Source: JTS-AC122 sp050246015 (GTDB lineage Bacteria > Planctomycetota > Phycisphaerae > Phycisphaerales > UBA1924). Taken from it: 64,000 nucleotides of DNA. The notes beneath the pieces were generated by a model that saw only the letters and a list, made by a program, of their open reading frames with translations, did no database searches and was not told the origin of the DNA. This document shows, one piece after another, positions 48,358 to 58,920 of this stretch. The position numbers and the translations under genes were made by a program. How positions within the stretch are numbered: position 1 is the stretch's first letter; each line of letters begins with the position of its first letter. Location: positions 310,001 to 374,000 of the forward strand of contig JBFWWU010000001.1 of assembly GCA_050246015.1 (NCBI GenBank), in the 5' to 3' direction.

Positions 48358-48388
48358 GCGGCCGGCGCGAGTCATCATGTTGAGTTGA

Positions 48389-48420
48389 GCAAGGCCCGCC
48401 CACGCATCGGCGGGCCTTGC
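48389..48420. terminator. hairpin between convergent genes
   Basis: A perfect 12-bp stem (GCAAGGCCCGCC with its complement) with an 8-base loop lies between the stops at 48357 (plus) and 48447 (minus). It lacks a T run on either strand. Confidence 0.6.
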
Positions 48421-48446
48421 CCTCGCGCGGTAGTTGTCACTGCCAA

Positions 48447-49346
48447 CTAGAAACGGAACACCACCCCCGCGAACAGCCCCGCCATCCCGCCCTCATACTC
48501 GAACTTGCTCAGGTCTTGCCCGTCCGCGAACGAGTAGACGACCTGTCGCCAGCCGATCTGGGCGGCGAACCACGGCACCGGGCGCCATTGGAAGTCCACG
48601 CTGATGTTGAAGGAAAAACTTGACCGGTCCGAATCGCCGAAGCCGCCGCCATCGAGTTGCAGGTTGACCGTGAAATCGCGGATGATCGCGAGTTCGGATC
48701 GAACGCCGATGATCGGCTCGATGAAGAACTCATCGACGCTGGCGCTGCCGGTCCCGGTCTGCGACACGTCGATGTTCAAATCGTACAGGCGTGCCCCGCC
48801 GAGCGCGTACAGGTCCAGCACGAAGTCGGCGTTCTCTTGAGACGGCCCGCTGTGCGTCTTGAAGTCTCGCTGTAGAACGCGATACGCGATCGACACGTCG
48901 TAGATGCCGAAGTCGATGGACGCCGAACTCTCGGCGCTGGGCAGCAGCGAGATCGACCCAACCGCCAGCGGCGCGGCCACGAAGAACTCCGCGTCGCGAG
49001 AGTATGACGCGCCCAAAAACTGGAACCGGAAGTCGCCGGCGTTGATCGCGATCGAGCCCGCCGGCGTGAACTCCGGGGTATCCAGATTCAACTCCTCGAC
49101 GTCCACCTTGCTGCTGCCGCCGGGGAACCTGATGTCGCCGCTGGGCGAGACCCACCACAGGCGCGGGTTGATCTCGACCGTCCAGTCGCTCACGACGCTG
49201 CGGTTGGTGCCGTCGGGGGTCCCGCCCGCTTCAGGCGGAGGTGCGACGTCACCGGCGGGCATCTTGGGCTCGGCCTGCTGCCCAGCCGCCGCTCCGGCCA
49301 GGCTCATCACAAGGATCGGCGCCGCCTGTCGTAGTCGCGTTGTCAT
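48447..49346 (-). CDS. outer-membrane beta-barrel protein
   Basis: 299 residues from the ATG at 49346. A signal peptide (APILVMSLAGAAAGQ) leads into a Pro/Gly-rich stretch, then alternating strands rich in aromatic and small residues (WTVEINPRLWWVSPSGDIRF, FRFQFLGASYSRDAEFF). It ends AGLFAGVVFRF; a C-terminal aromatic is the BAM insertion signal of outer-membrane barrels. Cargo unknown. In-frame codons upstream to 49520 are not used. Confidence 0.8.
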   Translation of the reverse strand: MTTRLRQAAPILVMSLAGAAAGQQAEPKMPAGDVAPPPEAGGTPDGTNRSVVSDWTVEINPRLWWVSPSGDIRFPGGSSKVDVEELNLDTPEFTPAGSIAINAGDFRFQFLGASYSRDAEFFVAAPLAVGSISLLPSAESSASIDFGIYDVSIAYRVLQRDFKTHSGPSQENADFVLDLYALGGARLYDLNIDVSQTGTGSASVDEFFIEPIIGVRSELAIIRDFTVNLQLDGGGFGDSDRSSFSFNISVDFQWRPVPWFAAQIGWRQVVYSFADGQDLSKFEYEGGMAGLFAGVVFRF

Positions 49347-49576
49347 GGGCGGTTGGTTCCGGCGTGGTGTGTGTGGAGGGGTCGGGACCGGGGCGAATAT
49401 GCTTGCGTTCGTCCATCGTCCGCGTGGCGGGCTGATGGTAGCCGTGATGGTACTGCACCCGGAATGACGCCGTGAACACCGCCGGATATCGACCGCCATC
49501 GGACGCTCACCCGCATCCACGCCCGCGCGGAGAATCCGAGCCGGTGCGGCCCGGGCCCCCGCGCGAGCCTCCGAGC

Positions 49577-50050
49577 ATGCCCCCGTCGCGCCCGGCGCCC
49601 GTGATTCGCTCGGAAGGAAACCTTGAACTCGCCCCGGGGGTGCGCGTGATGGAGAGCGCCGGCGGGGGCGGAGCGGTCGAGTTCTCGTACTCGCGCTCGT
49701 CAGGACCGGGGGGCCAGAATGTTAATAAACTCTCCACCAAGGCCGAGTTGCGCGTCCGGCCCGACTTGCTGCCGATTTCCCCGCGAGCGAGCGCCCGGCT
49801 GATCGAACTCGCCGGCTCCCGCGTCACCACCGCCGGCGAGATCATCCTGACGTGCGAATCCCACCGGTCGCAATCCCGCAACAAGTCCGAGTGCCTCGAC
49901 AAGTTGCGCGAGATGCTGATCGCCGCGATGGCCGTGCCCAAGGTCCGGCGACGGACCAAGCCGTCGCGCGGGAGCAAGGAGCGCCGGCTGGCCGAGAAGA
50001 AGGGCCGCTCGGAAATCAAGCGCCGTCGCTCATCCTCGCATGATGATTGA
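49577..50050 (+). CDS. arfB: peptidyl-tRNA hydrolase ArfB (release-factor-like)
   Basis: 157 residues from the ATG at 49577 (a GTG at 49472 is a longer alternative). ArfB rescues ribosomes stalled without a stop codon by hydrolysing peptidyl-tRNA. The GGQ motif is in SRSSGPGGQNVNKLSTK, followed by the helical domain and the basic C-terminal tail (RRRTKPSRGSKERRLAEKKGRSEIKRRR) that enters the empty mRNA channel. No stop-codon-recognition domain is present, as expected. It lies 30 bases upstream of tsaB and is probably cotranscribed. Confidence 0.92.
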   Translation: MPPSRPAPVIRSEGNLELAPGVRVMESAGGGGAVEFSYSRSSGPGGQNVNKLSTKAELRVRPDLLPISPRASARLIELAGSRVTTAGEIILTCESHRSQSRNKSECLDKLREMLIAAMAVPKVRRRTKPSRGSKERRLAEKKGRSEIKRRRSSSHDD

Positions 50051-50080
50051 TCGACCCGCCGCACGCTACACTCGCGTGCG

Positions 50081-50824
50081 ATGCCCGAGGCGCCCCTGTA
50101 CATCCTCGCGATCGAAAACAGCAACCCGTCCGCCGCGGACGACGCCGCCCCGCACGGGCCGGGCGTCGCGGTACTCCGTGCACATGAGGGCGCGGGGGCG
50201 GGGCCGCCGACCCTGCTCGCGATCGAGCCCATTCGAGTCGTCGCTCGCGAGCGAGACGACCTGATGCCAGCGGTTGATCGGGCGATGACGTCGGCGGGCC
50301 TGAGGCCGCGCCAGATCGGGCTGGTCGCCGTCTCCGTCGGGCCCGGGGGCTACACCGCCGTTCGCTCGGCCTGTAGCGCGGGGAAGATGATCGCCCAGGC
50401 CGCCGGCGCGCGCTGCGCCGCGGTCTCGTCCGCGCACGTCGCCGCCCTTGCCGCCATCGATGCCGGCTTGGGCGATCCCTTTGCCGTGCTGCTGGCATCA
50501 AAGGACGACTCCTCGCACGCGACTCGATTTGACCGAGCCGTCACGTGGAATGACGTTCCGGCGCGCGCGATGAATCGCGGCCTGATCGGGGCCGCCGACG
50601 TTGAGCCGCTCCAGGTCGCCGCGATCATCGCCGACAGATTTCTGCCCGCGCCGATCCGCGATGAAGCAACCCGGCTCCGGGTTCGGATCATCGAACCCGC
50701 GTTCGACGCCCATCGCTGCGGCGTGCTCGCGGTCGCGACGCCTTGGTGCGATCCCGTCGCCCTGAACCCGTTCTATCCCAGAGAGCCCGACGCGGTTCGA
50801 CTCTGGAAGCAGCGTCAAGCCTGA
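50081..50824 (+). CDS. tsaB: tRNA threonylcarbamoyladenosine biosynthesis protein TsaB
   Basis: 247 residues. TsaB works with TsaD and TsaE in making t6A37 in tRNA. It has the ASKHA-fold opening LYILAIENSN, the conserved VAVSVGPGGYTAVRSACSAGKMIAQAAG, and the C-terminal LNPFYPREPDAVRLW typical of TsaB. It does not carry the metal-binding motif of TsaD. It lies 30 bases after arfB; the 16S rRNA terminator for the opposite strand lies 100 bases beyond its stop. Confidence 0.9.
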   Translation: MPEAPLYILAIENSNPSAADDAAPHGPGVAVLRAHEGAGAGPPTLLAIEPIRVVARERDDLMPAVDRAMTSAGLRPRQIGLVAVSVGPGGYTAVRSACSAGKMIAQAAGARCAAVSSAHVAALAAIDAGLGDPFAVLLASKDDSSHATRFDRAVTWNDVPARAMNRGLIGAADVEPLQVAAIIADRFLPAPIRDEATRLRVRIIEPAFDAHRCGVLAVATPWCDPVALNPFYPREPDAVRLWKQRQA

Positions 50825-50923
50825 AGGTCGCGAGATGCCGGCGGGCCGCGCGGCGATGCACAAGGCAACTCACGATCGACCGCAACCGATCTGCCCGCCC
50901 CACGCCGAGGTGCATGGCCAGTG

Positions 50924-50964
50924 CAAAAACAACAACCCCCGACTCACGAGGAGCCGGGGGTTGT
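50924..50964 (-). terminator. Rho-independent terminator of the 16S rRNA transcript
   Basis: On the minus strand a 14-bp stem (one mismatch) with five-base loop is followed by TTGTTTTT. It lies about 165 bases past the 3' end of 16S rRNA and shows that the transcript ends without a 23S gene. The rest of the 306-base gap (50825-51130) holds the rRNA trailer only. Confidence 0.85.
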
Positions 50965-51124
50965 GATGTATCGTGAAACAGTTGGGTGTCCATTGCCCGG
51001 ACGTTGCCGACCGGGTGTCCTGCTGCCTCTCGGCGAGCGGGACGAGAATATGCTGACGAAACCTGCTGGAGATTGCTCTCCGGATGAAAGGCACGGGGCC
51101 AATCATCACAGGTCTAAGGAAATC

Positions 51125-52612
<1,488 letters not shown>

Positions 52613-52962
52613 TTTTCCGTTTGACCAGGTCCATAGACCCGGATCGAATACAGAGAAGGTTTGCCTGTATGATCTCGTTACGACTCGGTCTTTCGACCGC
52701 GACCGCAACGTGACCGGTCTTCGCAGAAGCGGGCTCACTTTGACATGACCCCGTCTGCGCCACTGACTGGCTAAGCCAGTGGTTCGCTGTTCTTCACACA
52801 ATTCACTTCTATTACTAGACTTAGTGCTTGTGGTACGACGAGAACACACGACCTTGGTGGCTGTAAACACCAAGACGCATATGAACAGGCATGACTGGTT
52901 GCGAAACCCCGGCGTACACCGGTGCCATGCCCGCACATTCTCGCGGACCACCCAACTGTTCA

Positions 52963-52975
52963 CTTTTCAAAGATG
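52963..52975 (-). promoter_or_regulatory. boxA-like antitermination element in the rRNA leader
   Basis: CATCTTTGAAAAG on the minus strand resembles the boxA/leader motif (TGCTCTTTGAAAA) of many rRNA operons, 350 bases before the 16S start. The 534-base gap 52613-53147 is otherwise rRNA leader and promoter; no gene was found in it. Confidence 0.5.
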
Positions 52976-53043
52976 GTCGGTGCCCTCAGAATCAATCCGA
53001 TGGACAACCGTGCCGTGAACGAATTCGTTCAGAGGCGAGGGTT

Positions 53044-53071
53044 AGTGTAACGGGGTCGCTCGCCCAGTCAA
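53044..53071 (-). promoter_or_regulatory. rRNA promoter
   Basis: TTGACT (53071-53066) and TACACT (53049-53044) on the minus strand, spaced 16 bases. This would start a leader of about 425 bases before 16S. It lies right after the stop of the ComF-like gene on the same strand. Confidence 0.6.
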
Positions 53072-53147
53072 GCCCGGCCCTCTATTTTCCTCGGTTTCTC
53101 AAGTCTTTTGATGACATTGGCGCGGATTCTTCTCAGTGCACACGCAT

Positions 53148-54209
53148 TCAAGGGAGATTCCCTTGCCCCTCCACCGCTTCCTCAGCACGCGTCACCGTCA
53201 GGACGGCGGCCCAGATACAGCCGCGATTCCCAGGGTTCTCGAGAGATTTCGCATGGAATGACCCCGAGTTCGCGATGCGTTTGGGTTTCTTCAGGCCTTC
53301 ATGGATCGCTCGGCATGCGGCCCGGAGTGTCGCCCCCGTCGTCGTCACGTCGTCCACGATAATCACCAATCGTCCCGTCAAGCGCGCCGGGTCAATTCGA
53401 AGCCACATCGTGCCCGCGACGTTCGTGGCGCGCCGATGCGGCGCCACGGCCAACTGAGACGGGCGATGACGACGCCCCAGCGCCCGGACTACTTCGCAGG
53501 GGAGCGTCTGTCGCACGCCGCGAACGATCGCCGCGGAGTGATCGATTCCGCGGAGCATGCGGCGGCGGAATGACATCGGCATGGGGATGACAAGCGGCAG
53601 TTTCTTCCGGTACGGATCCAGCGCCGGACCACCCATCTGAAGTTCCGAGGCGATGATGGTTCCCAGCAAGCGCCCCGCATCGCGCGCCAGCCGGCGCCAC
53701 TTCGAGAACTTGATCTCATGCACGATGTCGGAAAACGGGGGCGAGTACTCTGACACTCGGATCAGGTTTGACCATGGTCGGCGCTGTCCCCGGCAGTGTC
53801 GGCAGCCGTCGTCCGCGGCTTCGTGCGGCCCGACGCTTTGCCCACACCGGTGGCAATACGCGAGCCGGGGCTCGGGCTCCCACCCCAGCAGTCGCAGGCG
53901 GTCGGGCAGCGGCGGGACGAGCAGGTCCAGCCAGGTGTGTTCGATGTCGCGCAGGATCGATGCCCCGGCATGCTCGCGGCTCAAGCTCGCGGCCGGCGGC
54001 GCCTGAGTTGGCCTGCTGTCGGCGTTCTGAAGCACTTCCGGCGCCGCCGACGCGGATTTCCGTATCGGCGGGATCGGCGCGGTGTCCCCGTTCACCGGCA
54101 AGATGGCGGCGTCACTTGCCCGACGCGGCGGCCACTGAAACGTCGACACCGTCGGCGCTTCTGGCGCCGCCCCCGATTCACGCATGGAATCTTCCGAATC
54201 AGCGTGCAT
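53148..54209 (-). CDS. ComF-family phosphoribosyltransferase-like protein
   Basis: 353 residues, longer than usual ComF (about 230-250) because of an N-terminal extension of about 90 residues rich in Ala, Pro and Ser. The ComF core begins near 90: a zinc-ribbon-like CHRCGQSVGPHEAADDGCRHC, then YSPPFSDIVHEIKFSKWRRLARDAGRLLG, VIPMPMSFRRRMLRGIDHS and the PRPP loop VIIVDDVTTTGATLRAAC. ComF is needed for DNA uptake in competent bacteria, but many relatives have other roles. No competence genes are near. It is upstream of the 16S promoter on the same strand. Confidence 0.85.
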   Translation of the reverse strand: MHADSEDSMRESGAAPEAPTVSTFQWPPRRASDAAILPVNGDTAPIPPIRKSASAAPEVLQNADSRPTQAPPAASLSREHAGASILRDIEHTWLDLLVPPLPDRLRLLGWEPEPRLAYCHRCGQSVGPHEAADDGCRHCRGQRRPWSNLIRVSEYSPPFSDIVHEIKFSKWRRLARDAGRLLGTIIASELQMGGPALDPYRKKLPLVIPMPMSFRRRMLRGIDHSAAIVRGVRQTLPCEVVRALGRRHRPSQLAVAPHRRATNVAGTMWLRIDPARLTGRLVIIVDDVTTTGATLRAACRAIHEGLKKPKRIANSGSFHAKSLENPGNRGCIWAAVLTVTRAEEAVEGQGNLP

Positions 54210-54251
54210 GCTGACACGATACCGCGCCGGCCCGAAGCATGCACAATGGCA

Positions 54252-55133
54252 TCAGCAGGCAGTGCCCAGCCACTGGCGGATCCGCGCCGGAAAATCGGTC
54301 CGCGACAGTTCGCGGAGCCGGCTGGCCGGGTCGAACAATTCCAGCGCGCGCGTGGCGCCCGTCGCTCCCAGCGCGGATGACACGGCGTTCCAGTCGATGG
54401 TGCCGTCACCGGGCACCAGGTGCGAATCGGCATCGGCGCGGTTGTCGTGGACATGGACATACGCGATGACATCCGCGCAGGACGCGATCATCGCGGAGAC
54501 CGGCCCGAAGACGCTTGCCGTGCAGTGCGCGTGCCCGGTGTCGAAGCACATACGCACTCGGCCCGAGTTGACCCGTCGAATGACCGCGGCGAGGGCGGCG
54601 GGATCAAACCCGCTGCTGCACGAAGGGGGCAAGTTCTCGATGAGGAACGTCGCGCCGACGCGCTCAGCGGAATCAGCGAGTCGGCGCAGAAAGTCCTCGA
54701 GGGGGTTCAGCGCGGCATGGGCGGCGGGCGCGAGTTCATGTGCGTCTCGCCAGCGTTTGCCCGGGTTGATCGCGCCGGGATGAACCACGATCATCGACCC
54801 GCCCAGCGATTGGGCGAGCCTCGCTTCGTGCTCGTAGATCTGAAGGCAGAGCGTGCGATGGGCCGCATCCGGCGCGGAGGGATCGATGTGTTCGGAGAAC
54901 ACGCCGTGGATCGAGTCGAACCGCATCCCCGCGGCGAGGGCGATGCCGGAAGCGCGGGGGACATCCACAGACGTGGTGCGGAAGCGGGCATCAAGCGGGT
55001 CGCTGACCCGGCGATAAAACTGGCATGAGGTACAACCAATCTGAGCGAACGCATCGAGCACAGCCATCGGGTCTTCATCGAAGCCGAACGGACCGGTACA
55101 CCCCAGAAACGGCAGTTGATCGACGCGAGTCAT
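54252..55133 (-). CDS. sugar phosphate isomerase/epimerase-like TIM-barrel protein
   Basis: 293 residues from the ATG at 55133. It has the xylose-isomerase-like barrel pattern: MRFDSIHGVFSEHID, GGSMIVVHPGAINPG, NPLEDFLRRLADSAERVGATFLIENLPPS, RMCFDTGHAHC, IAYVHVHDNRADADSHLVPGDGTIDWNAV and RALELFD. The Glu, Asp-x-x-His, His-x-His/Asp and Glu positions that bind the metal are present. Substrate cannot be inferred. It lies divergent from the giant-gene unit across 337 bases and 42 bases upstream of the ComF-like gene. Confidence 0.85.
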   Translation of the reverse strand: MTRVDQLPFLGCTGPFGFDEDPMAVLDAFAQIGCTSCQFYRRVSDPLDARFRTTSVDVPRASGIALAAGMRFDSIHGVFSEHIDPSAPDAAHRTLCLQIYEHEARLAQSLGGSMIVVHPGAINPGKRWRDAHELAPAAHAALNPLEDFLRRLADSAERVGATFLIENLPPSCSSGFDPAALAAVIRRVNSGRVRMCFDTGHAHCTASVFGPVSAMIASCADVIAYVHVHDNRADADSHLVPGDGTIDWNAVSSALGATGATRALELFDPASRLRELSRTDFPARIRQWLGTAC

Positions 55134-55237
55134 GTGCGAGTTTGGAACTGTACTTCTTCCAACCACGCGGGTCGAACGGTGCGGGCATCACCTGTTTGGG
55201 GCATGAACTCACCGCGGGCTCCTCAATTGTCGCACAG

Positions 55238-55252
55238 ACAAACACGGTTTGT
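55238..55252. promoter_or_regulatory. inverted repeat in the divergent region before the giant genes
   Basis: ACAAAC-ACG-GTTTGT, 6-base arms around 3 bases. It lies between the epimerase gene (minus) and the giant gene unit (plus), a plausible operator. Confidence 0.35.
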
Positions 55253-55391
55253 GACCATGAAAGCCGGTACGTGGTAGACTGCATCACGCGCCACGACAGA
55301 CGCCGCTGAGTTCTCGCGGCGAGCGCGACAAGACACACGTTGTCCGAGTGAGTGCCAGTTTCGATGCCAGTCTTCGCATGCCCGCTGGTCG

Positions 55392-55405
55392 GCGCGATAT
55401 CGCGC
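55392..55405. promoter_or_regulatory. perfect 14-base palindrome 65 bases before the first giant gene
   Basis: GCGCGATATCGCGC. It is a candidate regulator-binding site for the 55471-63646 unit. Apart from these two repeats, the 337-base gap (55134-55470) shows no gene and no sure promoter. Confidence 0.4.
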
Positions 55406-55470
55406 GGGGTGGTCAGGCTGGCTGAATCTCGCGGAGTCGGAGTCGTGGACAGCAAACGGAAGGAACGCCA

Positions 55471-58400
55471 ATGGCGATGACGTTTGAACTTAGTCGTCCC
55501 GAGGATCTGCTCCACCTGGTGGTGCGCGGGGAGAATCTGCGGCTAGATGCGTCGGATCCGAACGATCCGGTGCTGGTAGTGCAGAACGAGGAGGCGCCGG
55601 CGTATCTGATCATCCAGTTCCCGCCGCAAACGACGGCGGAGACGGCGTATTTCGAGGCGAGCATCGTGGAGCCGGAGGCGGACCCGGATGCGCCGCCCCC
55701 ACCGCCGGAGCCGATCGAGGCCCTTCCCGGCGCGGGGCAGGTGAAGGCGCGAGTGGGTCATCCGAGTCGGCTGGTGTTCCGTGTGCCCGCCGGGTCGCGC
55801 ATCGCGTTCACGGTGGAGGGGCTGCTGGACTGGTCGCAGTGGCAATTGAGCGTGAACGGGATCGCGGCGATCGGCGCCACGCCGTCGGCGGCGCAGATCG
55901 CCGCCGCGCCGGCGATCGGGGCGCCGGGCGCGACGGAAACGTCGATCGAGATGCCGTACCGGCTCGTGATTTCACCGACGGCTGACGTGGCCTGGGGACA
56001 TCGCCGGCTTCCGTTTACCTCAGAGGGTCGGACGGAGTTGTGGCACACTCGGCTGCAACTCGTCGCGGGCGGGGAGGCGGTGGAACTTGATTCGCGCCAC
56101 CGGGCATCGCTTCGCGCGATCTGGTCGCCGGATTACGACCGGGTCAGCCCGCCGCTGGCCGCCGATCAGGACCCGGACCTGGGGCGGACGGCGATGTCGC
56201 GTCGCGACCGGCACCAGATCGTGATCCTGACTTCGGCGTTCCACGGGTACGAGGTGGATCGCACGTTCAGTTTCGGCGGCGCCGCCGCCGCCGCGATTGA
56301 GGGAGTGGGAGCGATCGGTAATCTGGGCGCGATCAACGCGAACCTGATCGAAGCCGGGCGGCTGCGGGGGCTCGCGCTGGAGCGGATCGACGTACCGATC
56401 CGCCGGGTCACGGCCTATGTCCCGCAGCCGTTCTTCGCGGAGCAGTTGATATTGTCGGGGCTGGGGGGCTACCTGGTATCGCGCGGGCACTGGGACCCGC
56501 CGCGCACGGCGGCTCCTTCGAGGCTGTTCGAGTTTTCGCGCGTGCACGAGATCTTCACGTCGCGTGCGCTTCGAGGGGCGGCGGGGCGGCCGGGCATCGC
56601 GGGGGCCGGGGCGCTGCCAGCGGCGGCGCTGGCGAGGGAGGCGTCGCCGCTCATCGAGGCCGCGCGGCTGGTCGATCTGGGCCTGCTCGTGCCCGGGCGA
56701 CGGCCGGCCGCGCAGGAGCAACTCGATCTCTCGGAGTGGGTGCACAAGGCGGCGCAGGGGCGTGATCACTACGTGCGGATCGTGTATGAAGGGGAACTGC
56801 TCCCGTACCGCAATCGGGCCGCGCTCATCAAGGTCACGGAGCGCAAGTTCCGCGAGCAAAGCGGGCTCATCGTCGCGTATCTCTTCCAGCGGATGTTCAT
56901 CGTGGTGCGGGAGCCGGTGAAAGAGTTCACGGCGAGCGACCGCGGCATGACGTTCAAGCGGGTGGAACTGACGACGCTGGTCACGCCGGACATTGCCGAC
57001 CCGGATGCGCCGCCGCCTCCTGTTGACTTCGGCAGCACCGATCCGGACAAGCACCGGGGGATCATCCCCGGGACGCAGCGATCATTCTGGGTGGAGGTCA
57101 TGACCAGTACGACGACGCGGGCGCGGTTCAAGTTCCACGGCGTGGGCACCGACGCGGGGGGCAATCTCGTCGATTTCACGATCCCGATGATGTTCGTGTC
57201 GATCAGCGAGAACACGGCGCAGCGCGCGGTCGTCCAGAAGGAGTACAACGCGAGCAAGGCGTTGCCGCTGCTGCAGGCGCGCGCGGCGTCGGTGCCTGGA
57301 CAGCAGCTCCTGTACGCCGAGCGGGACGCGGCGGCGCCGAGCGACAACTCGCAGCTTGTCACGCGGTCGCTGAACTTCGTGATGAAGAGCGGGGCGAGCG
57401 CGCCGACGCTGCTGATGGCGGAGGTGAACATCCCGCAGGTGCAGGAACTGCTCGGGACGGATGCGCCGTCGAAGATCCGATTGCTGCCCGGGTATGTGCA
57501 GAGCGGGCTGGACGGGGCGACGGGGGTGTTCGCGGAGATCATCGACGTAGATTTCTCGCTCTTCACGGACACGGATCCGTTCGCGGGGCTGAAGCCGACG
57601 ACGCTGGGAGTGAACTTCTCGAGCGACCAGGCCGGGGGCTTCGCCACGCCGAACCTGGGGGTCTCGACGCTCTCGCGCAAACTGGGCCCGCTGGCCGGGA
57701 AAGCCGCGGACGCGATCAGCGACGCCTTCGACCCCGCTTCGTTTTTCCAGAAGGGGCTGGCGCAGCTCTTCGGCACGTTCGACCTGGTCGATCTGCTGCC
57801 GGCGGGCACGCTCGGACAGAATGCGCCGAAACTCCGGACCCGGAGCGAGGACATCCCCGGCGGCAAGAAGTTGATCGCGACGCTCGACTGGGAGCCGGAG
57901 GTCAAGGACGTGGACCTGGGGATCGCCGCGTTCCACAAGGACCACGGCGGCGTGAGCAGGCTGCTGATCCACGGCCTGATCGAGAAACCCGTGACGATCT
58001 CAAGCCTGGGGGCGCCCGTGGCGCAGGACGTCAGATTCGAGTTCACGGGCACGCTCAACGACTTCCAGGTGAGCGTGCTCAACTCCGTCTTCATCAACTT
58101 CGTCGAGTTCGGGTTTACCGCCAAGTCCGGGTCGAAGACCGACGTGAGCGTCAAACTCGACCCGGCCAAGCCGCTGGAGTTCGGCGGGGACCTGAAGTTT
58201 GTTGAAGAGTTGCGCAAGGCGATCCCTCCGGACCTGTTCGGCGACGGCCCGAGCCTGGACATCTCGCCGACGGGGATCCGCGCCGGGTTCTCGTTCGGGC
58301 TGCCGCCGGTGGCGGTCGGGGTGTTTGCGCTCAAGGACATCACGCTCGGCGCGGCGCTCACGCTCCCGTTCCTCGACGGCAAGCCGACGCTGGATTTCAA

Positions 58401-58905
58401 CGTTTCCGAGCGGGCCAAGCCGTTCCTGCTGTCGGTGAGCATCTTCGGCGGAGGCGGGTTCTTCCGGCTGCAGCTCGACACCGCGGGGATGAAGATGATC
58501 GAGGCGGCGTTCGAGTTCGGCGCGACCGCGTCGGTCGATCTCGGGGTCGCCAGCGGCGGCGTGCACATCATGGCGGGCATCTACTTCAAGCTCGAACGCG
58601 TCGATCCGGGCGACGACCTTATGCCGACCCTCACCGGGTACCTCCGCATGGGCGGGTATCTCAGCGTGCTGGGGCTCATCAAGGTGTCGCTCGAGTTCAA
58701 TCTCAGTTTCACCTACCAGGGACCGCCGAAGGAAAAGGCGTACGGGCGCGCGACGCTCACCGTCAAGATCGAGATCGTCTTCTTCAGCATCTCGGTCGAG
58801 GTCACCGTCGAGAAGCAGTTCGGCGGCAAGAGCGGCGACCCCGACTTCGGCGTCATGTTCAACAAGCCGGCGATCTGGAACCGCTACGCGGCGGCATTCG
58901 CGTAA
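55471..58905 (+). CDS. giant protein A of unknown function (1144 residues)
   Basis: The ATG at 55471 has AAGGAACGCC directly before it. No family is recognised. There is no signal peptide and no convincing membrane helix. The N-terminus (1-350) has many beta strands and Pro-rich linkers (DPDAPPPPPEP near 70). The middle (350-650) is mixed and includes REKF/RxxSG-type helical stretches. From about 780 to the end the sequence alternates hydrophobic and glycine residues in regular strands (VRFEFTGTLNDFQVSVL, FSFGLPPVAVGVFALKD, FFRLQLDTAGMKMIEAAF, SGGVHIMAGIYFKLE), which looks like one long beta-sheet. The next gene starts 15 bases later. A structural or scaffold role is a guess. Confidence 0.8.
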   Translation: MAMTFELSRPEDLLHLVVRGENLRLDASDPNDPVLVVQNEEAPAYLIIQFPPQTTAETAYFEASIVEPEADPDAPPPPPEPIEALPGAGQVKARVGHPSRLVFRVPAGSRIAFTVEGLLDWSQWQLSVNGIAAIGATPSAAQIAAAPAIGAPGATETSIEMPYRLVISPTADVAWGHRRLPFTSEGRTELWHTRLQLVAGGEAVELDSRHRASLRAIWSPDYDRVSPPLAADQDPDLGRTAMSRRDRHQIVILTSAFHGYEVDRTFSFGGAAAAAIEGVGAIGNLGAINANLIEAGRLRGLALERIDVPIRRVTAYVPQPFFAEQLILSGLGGYLVSRGHWDPPRTAAPSRLFEFSRVHEIFTSRALRGAAGRPGIAGAGALPAAALAREASPLIEAARLVDLGLLVPGRRPAAQEQLDLSEWVHKAAQGRDHYVRIVYEGELLPYRNRAALIKVTERKFREQSGLIVAYLFQRMFIVVREPVKEFTASDRGMTFKRVELTTLVTPDIADPDAPPPPVDFGSTDPDKHRGIIPGTQRSFWVEVMTSTTTRARFKFHGVGTDAGGNLVDFTIPMMFVSISENTAQRAVVQKEYNASKALPLLQARAASVPGQQLLYAERDAAAPSDNSQLVTRSLNFVMKSGASAPTLLMAEVNIPQVQELLGTDAPSKIRLLPGYVQSGLDGATGVFAEIIDVDFSLFTDTDPFAGLKPTTLGVNFSSDQAGGFATPNLGVSTLSRKLGPLAGKAADAISDAFDPASFFQKGLAQLFGTFDLVDLLPAGTLGQNAPKLRTRSEDIPGGKKLIATLDWEPEVKDVDLGIAAFHKDHGGVSRLLIHGLIEKPVTISSLGAPVAQDVRFEFTGTLNDFQVSVLNSVFINFVEFGFTAKSGSKTDVSVKLDPAKPLEFGGDLKFVEELRKAIPPDLFGDGPSLDISPTGIRAGFSFGLPPVAVGVFALKDITLGAALTLPFLDGKPTLDFNVSERAKPFLLSVSIFGGGGFFRLQLDTAGMKMIEAAFEFGATASVDLGVASGGVHIMAGIYFKLERVDPGDDLMPTLTGYLRMGGYLSVLGLIKVSLEFNLSFTYQGPPKEKAYGRATLTVKIEIVFFSISVEVTVEKQFGGKSGDPDFGVMFNKPAIWNRYAAAFA

Positions 58906-58920
58906 CAAGGGGTATGCCAC

